NCBI GenBank assembly: GCA_964647905.1
Contig: CAZYJR010000020.1
Coordinates: 3,389 to 67,388, forward strand
Reading direction: 5' to 3'
From: CAZYJR01 sp964647905
GTDB taxonomy: Bacteria; Desulfobacterota; DSM-4660; Desulfatiglandales; HGW-15
Length of the DNA: 64,000 nucleotides
Below, piece after piece: positions 44,085 through 52,132 of this stretch. Under the pieces are notes generated by a model. It was not told the origin of the DNA. It saw only the letters and a list, made by a program, of their open reading frames with translations, and ran no database searches. The first letter of the stretch is position 1. Every line of letters starts with the position of its first letter. A program made the position numbers and the translations under genes.

Positions 44085-44285
44085 ATGAGAAAAGAATACG
44101 ATTTTTCGAGAGGTGAAAGAGGCAAGTTTTATCGTCCAGATATGAAGCTTAACATTCCCATTTATCTTGATGATGAAGTTTCAGCGTTTGTGGAGAAGAT
44201 TGCTTCCAAGAAAGGAATTGATCGATCTTCAGTAGTGAACGATTTGCTAAGGGGCGATATAAAAATCGCTGAGGCAATGGAATAA
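44085..44285 (+). CDS. brnA: BrnA-type antitoxin
   Basis: A 66-residue antitoxin: MRKEYDFSRGERGKFYRP, the toxin-contacting N-terminus of BrnA-like proteins, followed by a ribbon-helix-helix-like domain (IPIYLDDEVSAFVEKIASKK, GIDRSSVVNDLLRGDI). It neutralises BrnT and normally represses the operon. It begins 2 bases after the brnT stop. Confidence 0.88.
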   Translation: MRKEYDFSRGERGKFYRPDMKLNIPIYLDDEVSAFVEKIASKKGIDRSSVVNDLLRGDIKIAEAME

Positions 44286-44287
44286 GG

Positions 44288-44352
44288 GGATAGGAACTTG
44301 CTTTTTAGGTAGCAGGATAGCGGAAGGCATCTTTGGGTGTCAACAAGAAACG
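44288..44352 (+). repeat. Dispersed ~65-bp repeat, copy 1
   Basis: Starting GGATAGGAACTTGC, this segment is repeated with a handful of mismatches at 62593-62657. In both places it follows a toxin-antitoxin pair (BrnTA here, HicBA there) within about 240 bases, and both are followed by GTGTCAACAAG. It marks related acquisition sites or element ends. Confidence 0.8.
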
Positions 44353-44596
44353 CCTAAACTTGTTCCGCTGGACGCGCTCCGAACTTCCGGCGGACATGCG
44401 GCGCTCACTCCGTTCGCGACCTTGTCCTCGTCGCACGGAGCGCGCCTCGGAACAAGGCCGCTTTACCTGGCTCTGCGTCCGTCAAGCCTTCGGCTTTCCG
44501 CCCGTCTCGCAGGTGAGCGCCGCATTACCCAATAAACCACTTGACAACATGACCTCTAAAATGTGCACGTGAATGCACATTATAAGGAGATATGAT

Positions 44597-44797
44597 ATGA
44601 AAACTGTAACATTTACAGATTTTAGAAACAAGGCATCAAATTTTATTACTGAAGTTGAACATGGTGAAACTATAATCCTTTTAAGGCTATGAAAGCCTAT
44701 TGCTGAAGTAATTCCGTTTTCTGATAAATTACGATGGACTCCTTCATGGAAACGCCAAAACGTCAGCTTGCAAATTCAAGGAAGCGACCTTTCATAA
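44597..44797 (+). pseudogene. Phd/YefM-type antitoxin with internal stop
   Basis: Reads MKTVTFTDFRNKASNFITEV, EHGETIILLRL, then TGA (44690-44692), then KPIAEVIPFSDKL and a short tail ending TAA. The family normally reads RHGKPIAEVIP, so CTATGA replaces what would be CATGGA. AAGGAGATATGAT gives an excellent ribosome-binding site. The stop leaves only 31 residues, so the antitoxin is probably inactive. It precedes a PIN-domain toxin gene that is also truncated. Confidence 0.85.
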
Positions 44798-44826
44798 GCA
44801 ATTATGGAAGAACGTGAGTCCGAGCA

Positions 44827-45138
44827 ATGAAACTAATAACAGATTCATCTGCTCTATCAAAAAGATATGTACTTGAAGCCGGCAGTGATAAAATAAATCA
44901 GTTTTTACAGAATGCCTCACAATTAGGTTTATGTACCATTTTAGTGTCTGAAATAATATCCGCTCTAAATCGGAGACGTCGAGAAAAGATTTTAGCATCA
45001 AATGATTATCGGACAATAAAAAGACAATTGATGGAAGATGTCCATGATGCAGTCATGCTTCAAGGGACGCCTTCTGTTATTTCTCATTCAGTAAGACTTT
45101 TCCTGAGTTTTAGGTACCGCTGCCTCGGTAGGTTATAA
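44827..45138 (+). pseudogene. VapC-like PIN toxin, 3'-truncated
   Basis: The first ~85 residues are PIN-like: MKLITDSSALSKRYVLEAGS (first acidic residue of the active site), LCTILVSEIISALNRRRREK, DVHDAVMLQG and TPSVISHSVRL. Normal members are ~135-150 residues and continue with a second acidic cluster (about DALHVA). Here the frame turns into unrelated sequence after about 45095 and ends at residue 103, next to an IS1634-type remnant. The insertion probably removed the C-terminus. It pairs with the broken Phd-like gene upstream. Confidence 0.8.
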
Positions 45139-45157
45139 CTCCCTGCAACCATTGATA

Positions 45158-45770
45158 TTACTGGCTAGACAGCTGTAGAACCCAACTATCCTTCACCTGA
45201 TACCCGAATGTGGCGAGAATGCGGCTCTGGATTTCGCCGGGTTCTTCAATGGACATCTGATGTGAATCTGAATGCACTTGCCAGGTGAGGACGCTGAGGA
45301 GCTGCTCCATTTGTTCAACGGCCGTCCGTGCGCTGAGGCCGTCCCCAATTTGGAGCTCAAGGAGCCTGAGCGCGGTAAGGGCGAAGACGCAGCAGAGGAG
45401 ATGACAGCGGATCTTGCTGTCGGTCCAGTGAAACAGAGGCTTGACCCGGAGCTGGGATCTGCTCACCTGGAACTGCCTCTCGATGGAGGCTCGGTCAAGG
45501 GACGCCTGTACGACCTCCTCCGTAGTCCGGTGGTGCTTGTCTGTCACGATGATATTCTTTTTTATTGAAGAACCTCCTGGCGATCTCCTCGATCTGGTCT
45601 TTGGAGACGCGTTCCCATTTCTCCCAGTACCTCTCGGAGCTCAAGGCCTTTATGTCCACCGGTCGGATCTGCTCGATGGCCGTACTCCTGTACCAGGCCT
45701 CCAGGGCCCGTTTGCTCCAGGGCTCGACCATTCGGTTGGCCCAGGTACTTGAGATCATCCCCGGCGTCAA
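45158..45770 (-). mobile_element. IS1634-family transposase remnant with internal deletion
   Basis: Two frames on the minus strand belong to one decayed transposase. The 5' part (45770 to ~45560) contains WYRSTAIEQIRPVDIKALSS and ERYWEKWERVSKDQIEEIAR. The 3' part (45547 to 45158) contains IIVTDKHHRTTEEVVQASLD, RASIERQFQVSRSQLRVKPL, FHWTDSKIRCHLLCCVFALT. The frames meet at a run of six A residues (T on the plus strand, 45558-45563), but the large catalytic middle of the transposase is missing. It is therefore a deleted copy, not a programmed frameshift. Confidence 0.75.
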
Positions 45771-45777
45771 AAATTGG

Positions 45778-45804
45778 TTGACTGGTGTTTACGAATAGTA
45801 TACT
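45778..45804 (+). promoter_or_regulatory. Promoter and operator of the XRE-cupin regulator gene
   Basis: TTGACT (45778-45783) and TATACT (45799-45804) resemble -35 and -10 boxes with a short 15-base spacer. The partial palindrome GTTTACGAATAGTATAC (45787-45803) lies between and across them. It matches 14 of 17 bases of the perfect palindrome before the next gene, so the regulator probably controls its own promoter. Confidence 0.65.
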
Positions 45805-45814
45805 TATCAAAGCA

Positions 45815-46396
45815 ATGGACCTTGATGAACAGGTGATCGTTGAGAGAATTAAGGCTTTCCGCCTGCAGCAGGGGCTGACGCTGGACCAGCTCGCCGAGCT
45901 CTCGGGTCTTACCAAGGGCTATCTGTCACGCATCGAGAACTCGGACAAATCGCCCCCTTTTTCCACGCTGGCAAAGCTTGCGTCGGCCCTGAACACCGAC
46001 ATCATCTCTTTTTTTGCCGATGAAAACGGAGGGGCCGAGGATGTCAATATCAACATCGATATCGTCCGCTCGGAGAGCTCGAGAAAGGTCAATCGCAGGA
46101 TAGCTCCCGAGGCCTACGTATACGAGTCCCTCGCCTATCGAATGCGCGGCAAGAACATGGAGCCCATGCTGGTCGTCCTCGAGAAGGACGCCCCTGTGAC
46201 CAAGTTCCATCATGAGGGAGAGGAATTCATCTACATCCTGGAAGGGACCCTGGAGTTCCGGTTCGAGAGTAAGACCTACATACTGGAGCCGGGGGACTCT
46301 GCCTACTTCAACTCGGGCATAGAGCACTCGGGCCGAAGCCTTGGAGACGGGCCCGCCAAGTTCCTGTGTGTAATCTATTCCTACAGGCGGGGGTAA
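45815..46396 (+). CDS. XRE-family HTH regulator with C-terminal cupin
   Basis: A 193-residue transcription factor. An N-terminal XRE helix-turn-helix (IKAFRLQQGLTLDQLAELSG and LTKGYLSRIENSDKSPPFST) is followed by a cupin domain (about 110-190) with APVTKFHHEGEEFIYILEGT and YILEPGDSAYFNSGIEHSG. Such proteins sense a small metabolite through the cupin and control one catabolic operon. The gene lies upstream of the beta-keto-acid cleavage enzyme and the ABC importer, and related palindromes precede both it and that operon. ATG 45815 was chosen over an earlier frame start at 45785, which would run through the operator. Confidence 0.9.
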   Translation: MDLDEQVIVERIKAFRLQQGLTLDQLAELSGLTKGYLSRIENSDKSPPFSTLAKLASALNTDIISFFADENGGAEDVNINIDIVRSESSRKVNRRIAPEAYVYESLAYRMRGKNMEPMLVVLEKDAPVTKFHHEGEEFIYILEGTLEFRFESKTYILEPGDSAYFNSGIEHSGRSLGDGPAKFLCVIYSYRRG

Positions 46397-46413
46397 TTTT
46401 TTTTGCCCGGCGG

Positions 46414-46430
46414 GTTTACAAATTGTAAAC
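46414..46430 (+). promoter_or_regulatory. Perfect 17-bp palindrome, probable operator of the catabolic operon
   Basis: GTTTACAAATTGTAAAC: two perfect 8-bp arms around a central A. It lies 18 bases upstream of the first catabolic gene start and matches the site at 45787-45803 in 14 of 17 positions. It is most simply read as the binding site of the XRE-cupin regulator. Confidence 0.75.
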
Positions 46431-46448
46431 AAACCGGAGGTGATCAAA

Positions 46449-47372
46449 ATGGACAAGCTCATCATCACGGCGGCCATCACCGGGGGGGCGTCTCCGGATT
46501 CGAATCCCTATCTTCCCAAGACGCCCAGGGAGCAGATAGAGGCCACTGTCGAGGCCTGGGAGGCGGGCGCATCGGTGGTTCACCTTCATCCCAGGAACCC
46601 CGAGACAGGGAAGGGCGAGAACAAGGCCGAGTGGTATGCCGAGGCTGTCCGGGGCATAAAGGAGCGCTGCGACATAATCGTGAACGTCTCCACCGGCGGG
46701 GGCACCGGGAGACGGGTAGACGGGGACTGGCTGTACAAGGAGATACCGGAAGAGTCGGTCAAGGGCCGGATAGGCGTCATCCCAAAGCTCGCCCAGGACC
46801 CCATGACAAAACCCGACATCGCGTCTTTCAATGCCGGATCCCCGGTCATCGACATCTACAATAAGAAGAGCCGGGAGTTCCTGCTCAAGTTCGTCATGGT
46901 GCAGAGCTTTCCGGACATGGTCCACATGGCCGAGGTGATGAAGGAGCGCGGCGTCAAGCCCGAGCTCGAGTGCTACGATACGAGCATGATCAATAACTGT
47001 AAGGTGCTGGCCGAGCTCGGTTATCTCGAGGAGCCGCTGTACTTCCAGTGCGTCCTGGGCGTGTTGGGCCAGATACCGGCGAGCGTGGACAACCTCAATC
47101 ACATGGTCCGGAACATCCCCGAGGGCACACCCTGGTCGGTCTGCGCGGTCGGTTTGAACGAGTTCCCCATGACCACAGTAGGCATGATCATGGGGGGACA
47201 CGTCCGTGTCGGGTTCGAGGACAATATCTACATCTCCAAGGGAGTTCAGGCAAGGAGCAATGCTGAGCTGGTGGAGAAGGTGGCGCGGATCGCCAAAGAG
47301 CTGGACCGCGAGATTGCCACGCCAGCGGAGGCAAGGTTCCTCCTTGGACTTCCACCGAAGGGGCCCACTTGA
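46449..47372 (+). CDS. Beta-keto-acid cleavage enzyme (BKACE/Kce family)
   Basis: A 307-residue TIM-barrel zinc enzyme of the DUF849 family, whose founding member is 3-keto-5-aminohexanoate cleavage enzyme. Members condense a beta-keto acid with acetyl-CoA to release acetoacetate and a new acyl-CoA. Motifs are LIITAAITGGASPDSNPYLP, GASVVHLHPRNPETGKGENK (metal-binding HxH), IVNVSTGGGTG, CYDTSMINNC, and AVGLNEFPMTTVGMIMGGHV with RVGFEDNIY. The substrate side cannot be read from the sequence. An excellent GGAGGTGAT site precedes ATG 46449. Confidence 0.92.
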   Translation: MDKLIITAAITGGASPDSNPYLPKTPREQIEATVEAWEAGASVVHLHPRNPETGKGENKAEWYAEAVRGIKERCDIIVNVSTGGGTGRRVDGDWLYKEIPEESVKGRIGVIPKLAQDPMTKPDIASFNAGSPVIDIYNKKSREFLLKFVMVQSFPDMVHMAEVMKERGVKPELECYDTSMINNCKVLAELGYLEEPLYFQCVLGVLGQIPASVDNLNHMVRNIPEGTPWSVCAVGLNEFPMTTVGMIMGGHVRVGFEDNIYISKGVQARSNAELVEKVARIAKELDREIATPAEARFLLGLPPKGPT

Positions 47373-47385
47373 TCGGGGGGATGTC

Positions 47386-48135
47386 ATGGAGGACTCCATT
47401 CTCGTTGAAGCCCGGGATATCTGTAAGAATTTCGGAGGGCTTCATGTGCTCACGGATGTGAACCTGGAGGTGAAGAAGTCCAGCATTCATTCCATTATTG
47501 GACCCAATGGGGCCGGGAAGACCACACTCTTCAACCTACTCACTGGCGTTTACCCAGTCTCGAGTGGCGTGTTCCTATTCAAGGGAGAGGACATCACGAA
47601 CCTCCCTGCCTACCGGATCTCCAGAAAAGGCATAGCGAGGTCCTTCCAGATTACGAGCATCTTCCCCGAGCTCTCCGTGTACGAGAACATAAGGGTGGCA
47701 GCACAGAACACGGCTCATGGCTCGGCCAACTTTCTCATGCCCTATACCCGGCTAGGGCACGCGCTGGAAAAGGCGGATGAGGTCGTGGAGATGATAGGGC
47801 TCGAAAAAAAGAGATCCCTTGTTTCGCGGAACCTCTCTTACGGCGAGAAGCGGATCCTCGACATAGGCATCTCCCTTGCCACAGAGCCCGAGCTGATCCT
47901 GCTGGACGAGCCCATGGCCGGACTGCAGTCCGCGGACATGCAGTGGATGATGAAGCTGGTGGAGAGGATCTCCTCCAGGCTCACAGTGATCCTCATCGAC
48001 CACAATATCGATCTGGTGGTGGCCCTTTCAGACAGGATCACGGTCCTGAACCAGGGGCTGGTAATCGCCGACGGCAGGCCGGCGGAGATCCAGGACAATG
48101 AAAAGGTTCAGCAGGCTTACCTGGGAGGATACTGA
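47386..48135 (+). CDS. livG: LivG-type ABC transporter ATPase
   Basis: A 249-residue ATPase of branched-chain/hydrophobic amino-acid-type importers. Walker A is IIGPNGAGKTTLFNLLTG, the signature motif is NLSYGEKRILDIGISLATEP, and Walker B is LILLDEPMAGL. The insertion TNLPAYRISRKGIARSFQIT is LivG-specific. With LivF it powers import by the LivHM permease. It begins 13 bases after the cleavage-enzyme gene. Confidence 0.95.
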   Translation: MEDSILVEARDICKNFGGLHVLTDVNLEVKKSSIHSIIGPNGAGKTTLFNLLTGVYPVSSGVFLFKGEDITNLPAYRISRKGIARSFQITSIFPELSVYENIRVAAQNTAHGSANFLMPYTRLGHALEKADEVVEMIGLEKKRSLVSRNLSYGEKRILDIGISLATEPELILLDEPMAGLQSADMQWMMKLVERISSRLTVILIDHNIDLVVALSDRITVLNQGLVIADGRPAEIQDNEKVQQAYLGGY

Positions 48136-48137
48136 CC

Positions 48138-48833
48138 ATGCTGACCCTCAGGGACATCAACAGCTACTATGACGAAAGCCACATACTCAAGAGTCTTTCC
48201 ATGGAGATCGGCCGGGGGGAGACCGTGACGCTCCTGGGCAGAAACGGGGCGGGCAAGACTACCACGGTCAAGACTATAATGGGCCTGGTTACCCCCAGGT
48301 CCGGCTCGGTCATCCTCCAGGGCAGGGATGTGACAGGGCTAAGTCCCCACAAGATCGCCAAGCGCGGGGTGGGCTACGTGCCCGAGGAGCGGGGCATCTT
48401 TCCCAGCCTGACGGTGCTTGAGAACCTCTCACTCCCGGTCTGGGGCCGGGGGGAGGAAGGCTGGCCTCTCGAAAAAATCTACGAGGTCTTCCCAGTGCTT
48501 GAGACGCGTCGCGGGCACCGGGGTTCCAAGCTCAGCGGGGGCGAGCAGCAGATGCTGGCCATCGCCAGGATACTGCACGCCCGGATAGAGCTGATCCTGC
48601 TGGATGAGCCCACCGAGGGCCTGGCACCACTCCTGGTACGCGCCATAGGCTCCATTATCGGCGAGATAAAGGAAAGCGGCCTCACCGTGCTGCTCATTGA
48701 GCAGAACACCAGGTTCGCGTCCAGGGTGGCGAACCGCCACAACATCCTCTACGGGGGCGGCATCGTCTACAGCGACACCAATGAGGCCTTCTGTAGCGCA
48801 CACGATGTACAGAAGGGGTACCTGGGTGTCTGA
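48138..48833 (+). CDS. livF: LivF-type ABC transporter ATPase
   Basis: A 231-residue ATPase, the second motor subunit of the importer. Walker A is LLGRNGAGKTTTVKTIMG, the signature is LSGGEQQMLAIARILHARIE and Walker B is LILLDEPTEGLAP. IAKRGVGYVPEERGIFPSLT is the LivF landmark. It starts 2 bases after livG. Confidence 0.95.
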   Translation: MLTLRDINSYYDESHILKSLSMEIGRGETVTLLGRNGAGKTTTVKTIMGLVTPRSGSVILQGRDVTGLSPHKIAKRGVGYVPEERGIFPSLTVLENLSLPVWGRGEEGWPLEKIYEVFPVLETRRGHRGSKLSGGEQQMLAIARILHARIELILLDEPTEGLAPLLVRAIGSIIGEIKESGLTVLLIEQNTRFASRVANRHNILYGGGIVYSDTNEAFCSAHDVQKGYLGV

Positions 48834-48949
48834 TCGAGGAGATCGCATCACCCAGCAGGTCTCGGAGAGGAGGTGAGACAGGGAAAAGGCCAGTCCGCGC
48901 AGTATGCGTAACCACGGAAAGAGATCACCAGCAACAAAGGAGGAATCCC

Positions 48950-50149
48950 ATGTTCAAGAAAACCATGATAGGAGCCGTAAGTATTCTTGTGCTCGTGACA
49001 GCGACGGCCGTTCCCGCCTTCTCCGCGGATACGGTCAAGGTGGGCCTCGTGAGCGTTCTCTCCGGACCGCTTGCTGTCATAGGCAATGGTGAGAAGTGGT
49101 CCGCCGAGATGGCCATCGAGGACTACGGGACAGTGCTGGGCAAGAAGATCGAGCTCATCGCCAGGGACCACGCCTACAACCCGGGCGTTGCCAATGAGAA
49201 GGCAAAGGAGCTTTACGAGAAGGAAGACGTGGATGTCATTGTTGCATGTCCCAACAGTGCCGCGGCCCTGGCCGTAGCGGAGCAGGCCCGGCTTCACAAG
49301 AAGCCCTTCATCTCCACCTCCGCCGGGACCACCGACCTCATAGGGAAGAAGTGCAACAAGTACGTCATCAAGTGGAACTACAACGACTACATGCTTGCCA
49401 CGACGGTCGGGCTCTGGGGGGCCGACAACCTGGGAAAGCGATGGTACACCATCACCTCCGACTACGCTTGGGGTCACGATCTCCTCAAGCATTTCACGGC
49501 TGCGCTGAAGGAGAAGGGAGGCGTCCACGTGGGCAACGATATGGTGGCCCTCGGGACCTCGGACTACAGCCCCTACATTCTCAACGCAATGAACGCCGAC
49601 CCGGACGTCCTGGTCCTGCTGAACGTGGGGAAGGACGCCGTCAACTCTGCAAAGGCGGCCATGGAGTATGGCCTGAAGAAGAAGGCCAAGATAGTGCACG
49701 CTCTCCTTTTCGAGCCCAACATCAAGGGGGCCGGCCCAGAGGTCTTTGCGGACAACTACGTGGCCGCATCCTGGAACTGGAAGGTGGACTACCCCGGGGC
49801 GCGGGAGTATGCGGACAAGTACTTCGAGCGGCACGGCGAGCGTCCACATTTCATGGCAGCGGCTGTCTACAGCGCCACCTGGCAGTATCTGGAGGCCGTG
49901 AAGCGGGCTGGGAGCACGGATCCGGACAAGATCATAGCGGCCCTGGAAGGGCACACCTTCAGGGATATGTTCGCCGATCCCGGGTACATCAGGCCCGGAG
50001 ACCACATGCAGGTGGGCAAGGCCCTGCTTCTGCGGGCCAAACGTCCGGATGAGATAACCGAGCAGGACGATTACTTCGAGATTGTGGGCACCCTCCCGCC
50101 CGAAGAGGCCTTCGGTGAGGAAGGGCAGTTCGGCTGCGACCTCGAGTAG
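48950..50149 (+). CDS. livK: LivK-type periplasmic substrate-binding protein
   Basis: A 399-residue exported binding protein with a cleaved signal peptide (FKKTMIGAVSILVLVTATAV, cut near AFSA-DTV). The mature part begins VKVGLVSVLSGPLAVIGNGE and shows the two-lobed type I fold: EDVDVIVACPNSAAALAVAE, KPFISTSAGTTDLIGKKCNK, WYTITSDYAWGHDLLKHFTA and SDYSPYILNAMNADPDVLVL. It captures the transporter's substrate, probably an amino-acid-like or acyl compound. It follows an AAAGGAGG site and lies between the ATPases and permeases, giving the order GFKHM. Confidence 0.93.
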   Translation: MFKKTMIGAVSILVLVTATAVPAFSADTVKVGLVSVLSGPLAVIGNGEKWSAEMAIEDYGTVLGKKIELIARDHAYNPGVANEKAKELYEKEDVDVIVACPNSAAALAVAEQARLHKKPFISTSAGTTDLIGKKCNKYVIKWNYNDYMLATTVGLWGADNLGKRWYTITSDYAWGHDLLKHFTAALKEKGGVHVGNDMVALGTSDYSPYILNAMNADPDVLVLLNVGKDAVNSAKAAMEYGLKKKAKIVHALLFEPNIKGAGPEVFADNYVAASWNWKVDYPGAREYADKYFERHGERPHFMAAAVYSATWQYLEAVKRAGSTDPDKIIAALEGHTFRDMFADPGYIRPGDHMQVGKALLLRAKRPDEITEQDDYFEIVGTLPPEEAFGEEGQFGCDLE

Positions 50150-50233
50150 CCGTCATATGAGCCGGAAGGAGAGAGGGCGCGCCCCTCTCCTTCCGACAAC
50201 AAAGAGAACCCTTCACTTGCAGGGCCCCATAAC

Positions 50234-51112
50234 ATGACTGCTCAGTTTCTGTTTATGCAGCTCTTCAACGGGCTGATTATGGGTTCCATCTATGTCCTCC
50301 TCTCCCTAGGGCTGACGATCATATTCGGAACCCTGGGGGTGGTCAACTTCGCCCACGGCGCGCTTTACATGCTGGGAGCCTACGCGGCCTACACCGCAGT
50401 AAGCCTCCTGGGGCTCCCCTTTTTCGCAGCCATCATCTTGTGCCCCGTCCTGGTGGGCGTTATCGGCATAATACTGGAAAAGACCCTTGTGAGTAAGCTC
50501 TACGACCTGCCCCATTTCTACAACCTGCTTTTGACCTTCGGCATTATGTTCGCCATACAGGACGGAATCAAGATCATTTACGGGCCCGAGGGGGAGCCTT
50601 TCAACATCCCTGACGCCCTTTCCGGCGCCGTGAACCTAGGGTTCATGTACTACCCCAAGTACCGCCTTTTCATCATCGTCCTGACCGCAGCGCTGGCATT
50701 CGGGGTATGGTTCTTCATCGCCAGGACCAAGCTCGGGGCTATTATCCGCGCAGGGACCGACAACAGCGAGATGGTCAGCTCCCTCGGCATAAACATCTCC
50801 AGAACGTTTACCCTGGTGTTCGGGTTGGGGGCGGTGCTATCAGGGCTTGCCGGTGTTCTCTCAGCACCGCTCCAGAACGTGCAGCCCCTCATGGGAATGG
50901 ACATCCTCGTCGAGACCTTTGTAGTGGTCATCATAGGCGGAATGGGGAGCATAGGCGGCTCCATCCTGGCGGGCCTGATCATAGGGGAGCTGGTGACCCT
51001 GGGGATCATTTTCTGGCCGCCCATGGCCAACACCCTCATATATGCTTTCATGGCCTTTATTCTCATCATCCGGCCGCGTGGTCTTTTCGGCCGTGCCGAG
51101 TTCTTCGAGTAG
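50234..51112 (+). CDS. livH: LivH-type ABC permease
   Basis: A 292-residue inner-membrane permease with about eight transmembrane helices. Family markers are NGLIMGSIYVLLSLGLTIIF, GTLGVVNFAHGALYMLGAYA, AIIRAGTDNSEMVSSLGINI and FVVVIIGGMGSIGGSILAGL. It forms the channel together with LivM. Confidence 0.94.
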   Translation: MTAQFLFMQLFNGLIMGSIYVLLSLGLTIIFGTLGVVNFAHGALYMLGAYAAYTAVSLLGLPFFAAIILCPVLVGVIGIILEKTLVSKLYDLPHFYNLLLTFGIMFAIQDGIKIIYGPEGEPFNIPDALSGAVNLGFMYYPKYRLFIIVLTAALAFGVWFFIARTKLGAIIRAGTDNSEMVSSLGINISRTFTLVFGLGAVLSGLAGVLSAPLQNVQPLMGMDILVETFVVVIIGGMGSIGGSILAGLIIGELVTLGIIFWPPMANTLIYAFMAFILIIRPRGLFGRAEFFE

Positions 51113-51127
51113 ACGAGGCGAGCACAA

Positions 51128-52054
51128 ATGGAAAAGAGAAGCCCGCATCTGTATTGGATGGCACCGGCCGCAGCGATACTGCTCCTGGCACTGCCCTTTA
51201 TCACGCCCTACAAGGCGCTTGCCAGCCAGATGCTCATCTTCGCCATCTTCGCCATAGGGTATGACATCTGTTTCGGCTACACAGGCCTTCTCTCCTTCGG
51301 GCACGCGGCCTTTTTCGGTCTTGGAGCCTACGCCACCGGGCTCAGCCTGATCCATCTGGCCGTACCCGCGCCTGTGGGCCTTGTGTTCGGCATCCTGGTG
51401 AGCGTAGCTGCGTCCTTTGTCATAGGCCTCTTTTCGATCCGCCGGCACGGGATCTACTTTGCCATGGTCACGCTGGCCTTCGGCCAAATGGTCTATTTCA
51501 TCGCATTCAAGTGGCGGGCGGTTACAGGGGGAGACGACGGCCTGCACGGTGTCCCGAGACCGGCCCTGGGGCCGATCGACTTCACGTCCGAACTCGTCCT
51601 CTACTACTTCATCCTGCTCTGCTTCGTCCTGGCGCTCCTTTTCGGAATTCGGATCATTAACTCGCCGTTCGGAAAGACCCTGGAATGCCTCAGGGAGAAC
51701 GAAGCCAGGGCCAAGAACATCGGTTACAACCCCAGGTTCTTCAAGCTCACCTCGTTTATGCTCTCAGCCTCGTTTGCTGGCCTTGCAGGAGGGCTCTACG
51801 CCCTGCTCCAGAACTTCGTGCCCCTGTTTGCGCTGCACCTCGACACCTCCGGCGACATAGTCCTGATGACCCTCATAGGCGGCATGGGGACGCTCTACGG
51901 CCCCATTATGGGGGCCATGGGGCTGGTCTATATGAAAGACCTCCTGAGCTCCCATACTAACGTCTGGCCTCTGATACTGGGGCTTCTGTATGTGGTATCG
52001 GTCATGGTCTTCAGGAAGGGGATCTTCAGGGCATTGAAGAACAGGATCATGTAG
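51128..52054 (+). CDS. livM: LivM-type ABC permease
   Basis: A 308-residue permease with 8-9 hydrophobic helices. It carries IFAIGYDICFGYTGLLSFGH, AAFFGLGAYATG, FGKTLECLRENEARAKNIGY and VLMTLIGGMGTLYGPIMGAM, all typical of LivM. It pairs with LivH and starts 15 bases after it. Confidence 0.94.
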   Translation: MEKRSPHLYWMAPAAAILLLALPFITPYKALASQMLIFAIFAIGYDICFGYTGLLSFGHAAFFGLGAYATGLSLIHLAVPAPVGLVFGILVSVAASFVIGLFSIRRHGIYFAMVTLAFGQMVYFIAFKWRAVTGGDDGLHGVPRPALGPIDFTSELVLYYFILLCFVLALLFGIRIINSPFGKTLECLRENEARAKNIGYNPRFFKLTSFMLSASFAGLAGGLYALLQNFVPLFALHLDTSGDIVLMTLIGGMGTLYGPIMGAMGLVYMKDLLSSHTNVWPLILGLLYVVSVMVFRKGIFRALKNRIM

Positions 52055-52132
52055 GGGGGCGGTGTCTTAATCCCGCCGCGCCTGCTTTCACGGCAAACGC
52101 TCACCGGAACACAAGATAGGGAGGTTCTGTAC

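Noticed and set aside
44359..44456. Integron attC-like site (CTTGTTCCG ... CGGAACAAG, 9-bp arms, about 98 bases)
   Set aside because: The arms are real, but the RYYYAAC/GTTRRRY core boxes are not properly formed and there is no integrase or cassette array.
44690..44692. In-frame TGA in the Phd-like antitoxin as a third selenocysteine codon
   Set aside because: The family has Gly or His here, not Cys, and no SECIS-like stem follows; a CATGGA to CTATGA change explains it.
45558..45563. Six-base A run joining two IS1634 frames as a programmed frameshift
   Set aside because: The shift is +1 rather than the usual -1, and the catalytic middle of the transposase is absent.
48848..50005. 385-codon minus-strand frame opposite livK
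   Set aside because: Shadow of a clear binding-protein gene; no family motifs or ribosome-binding site.
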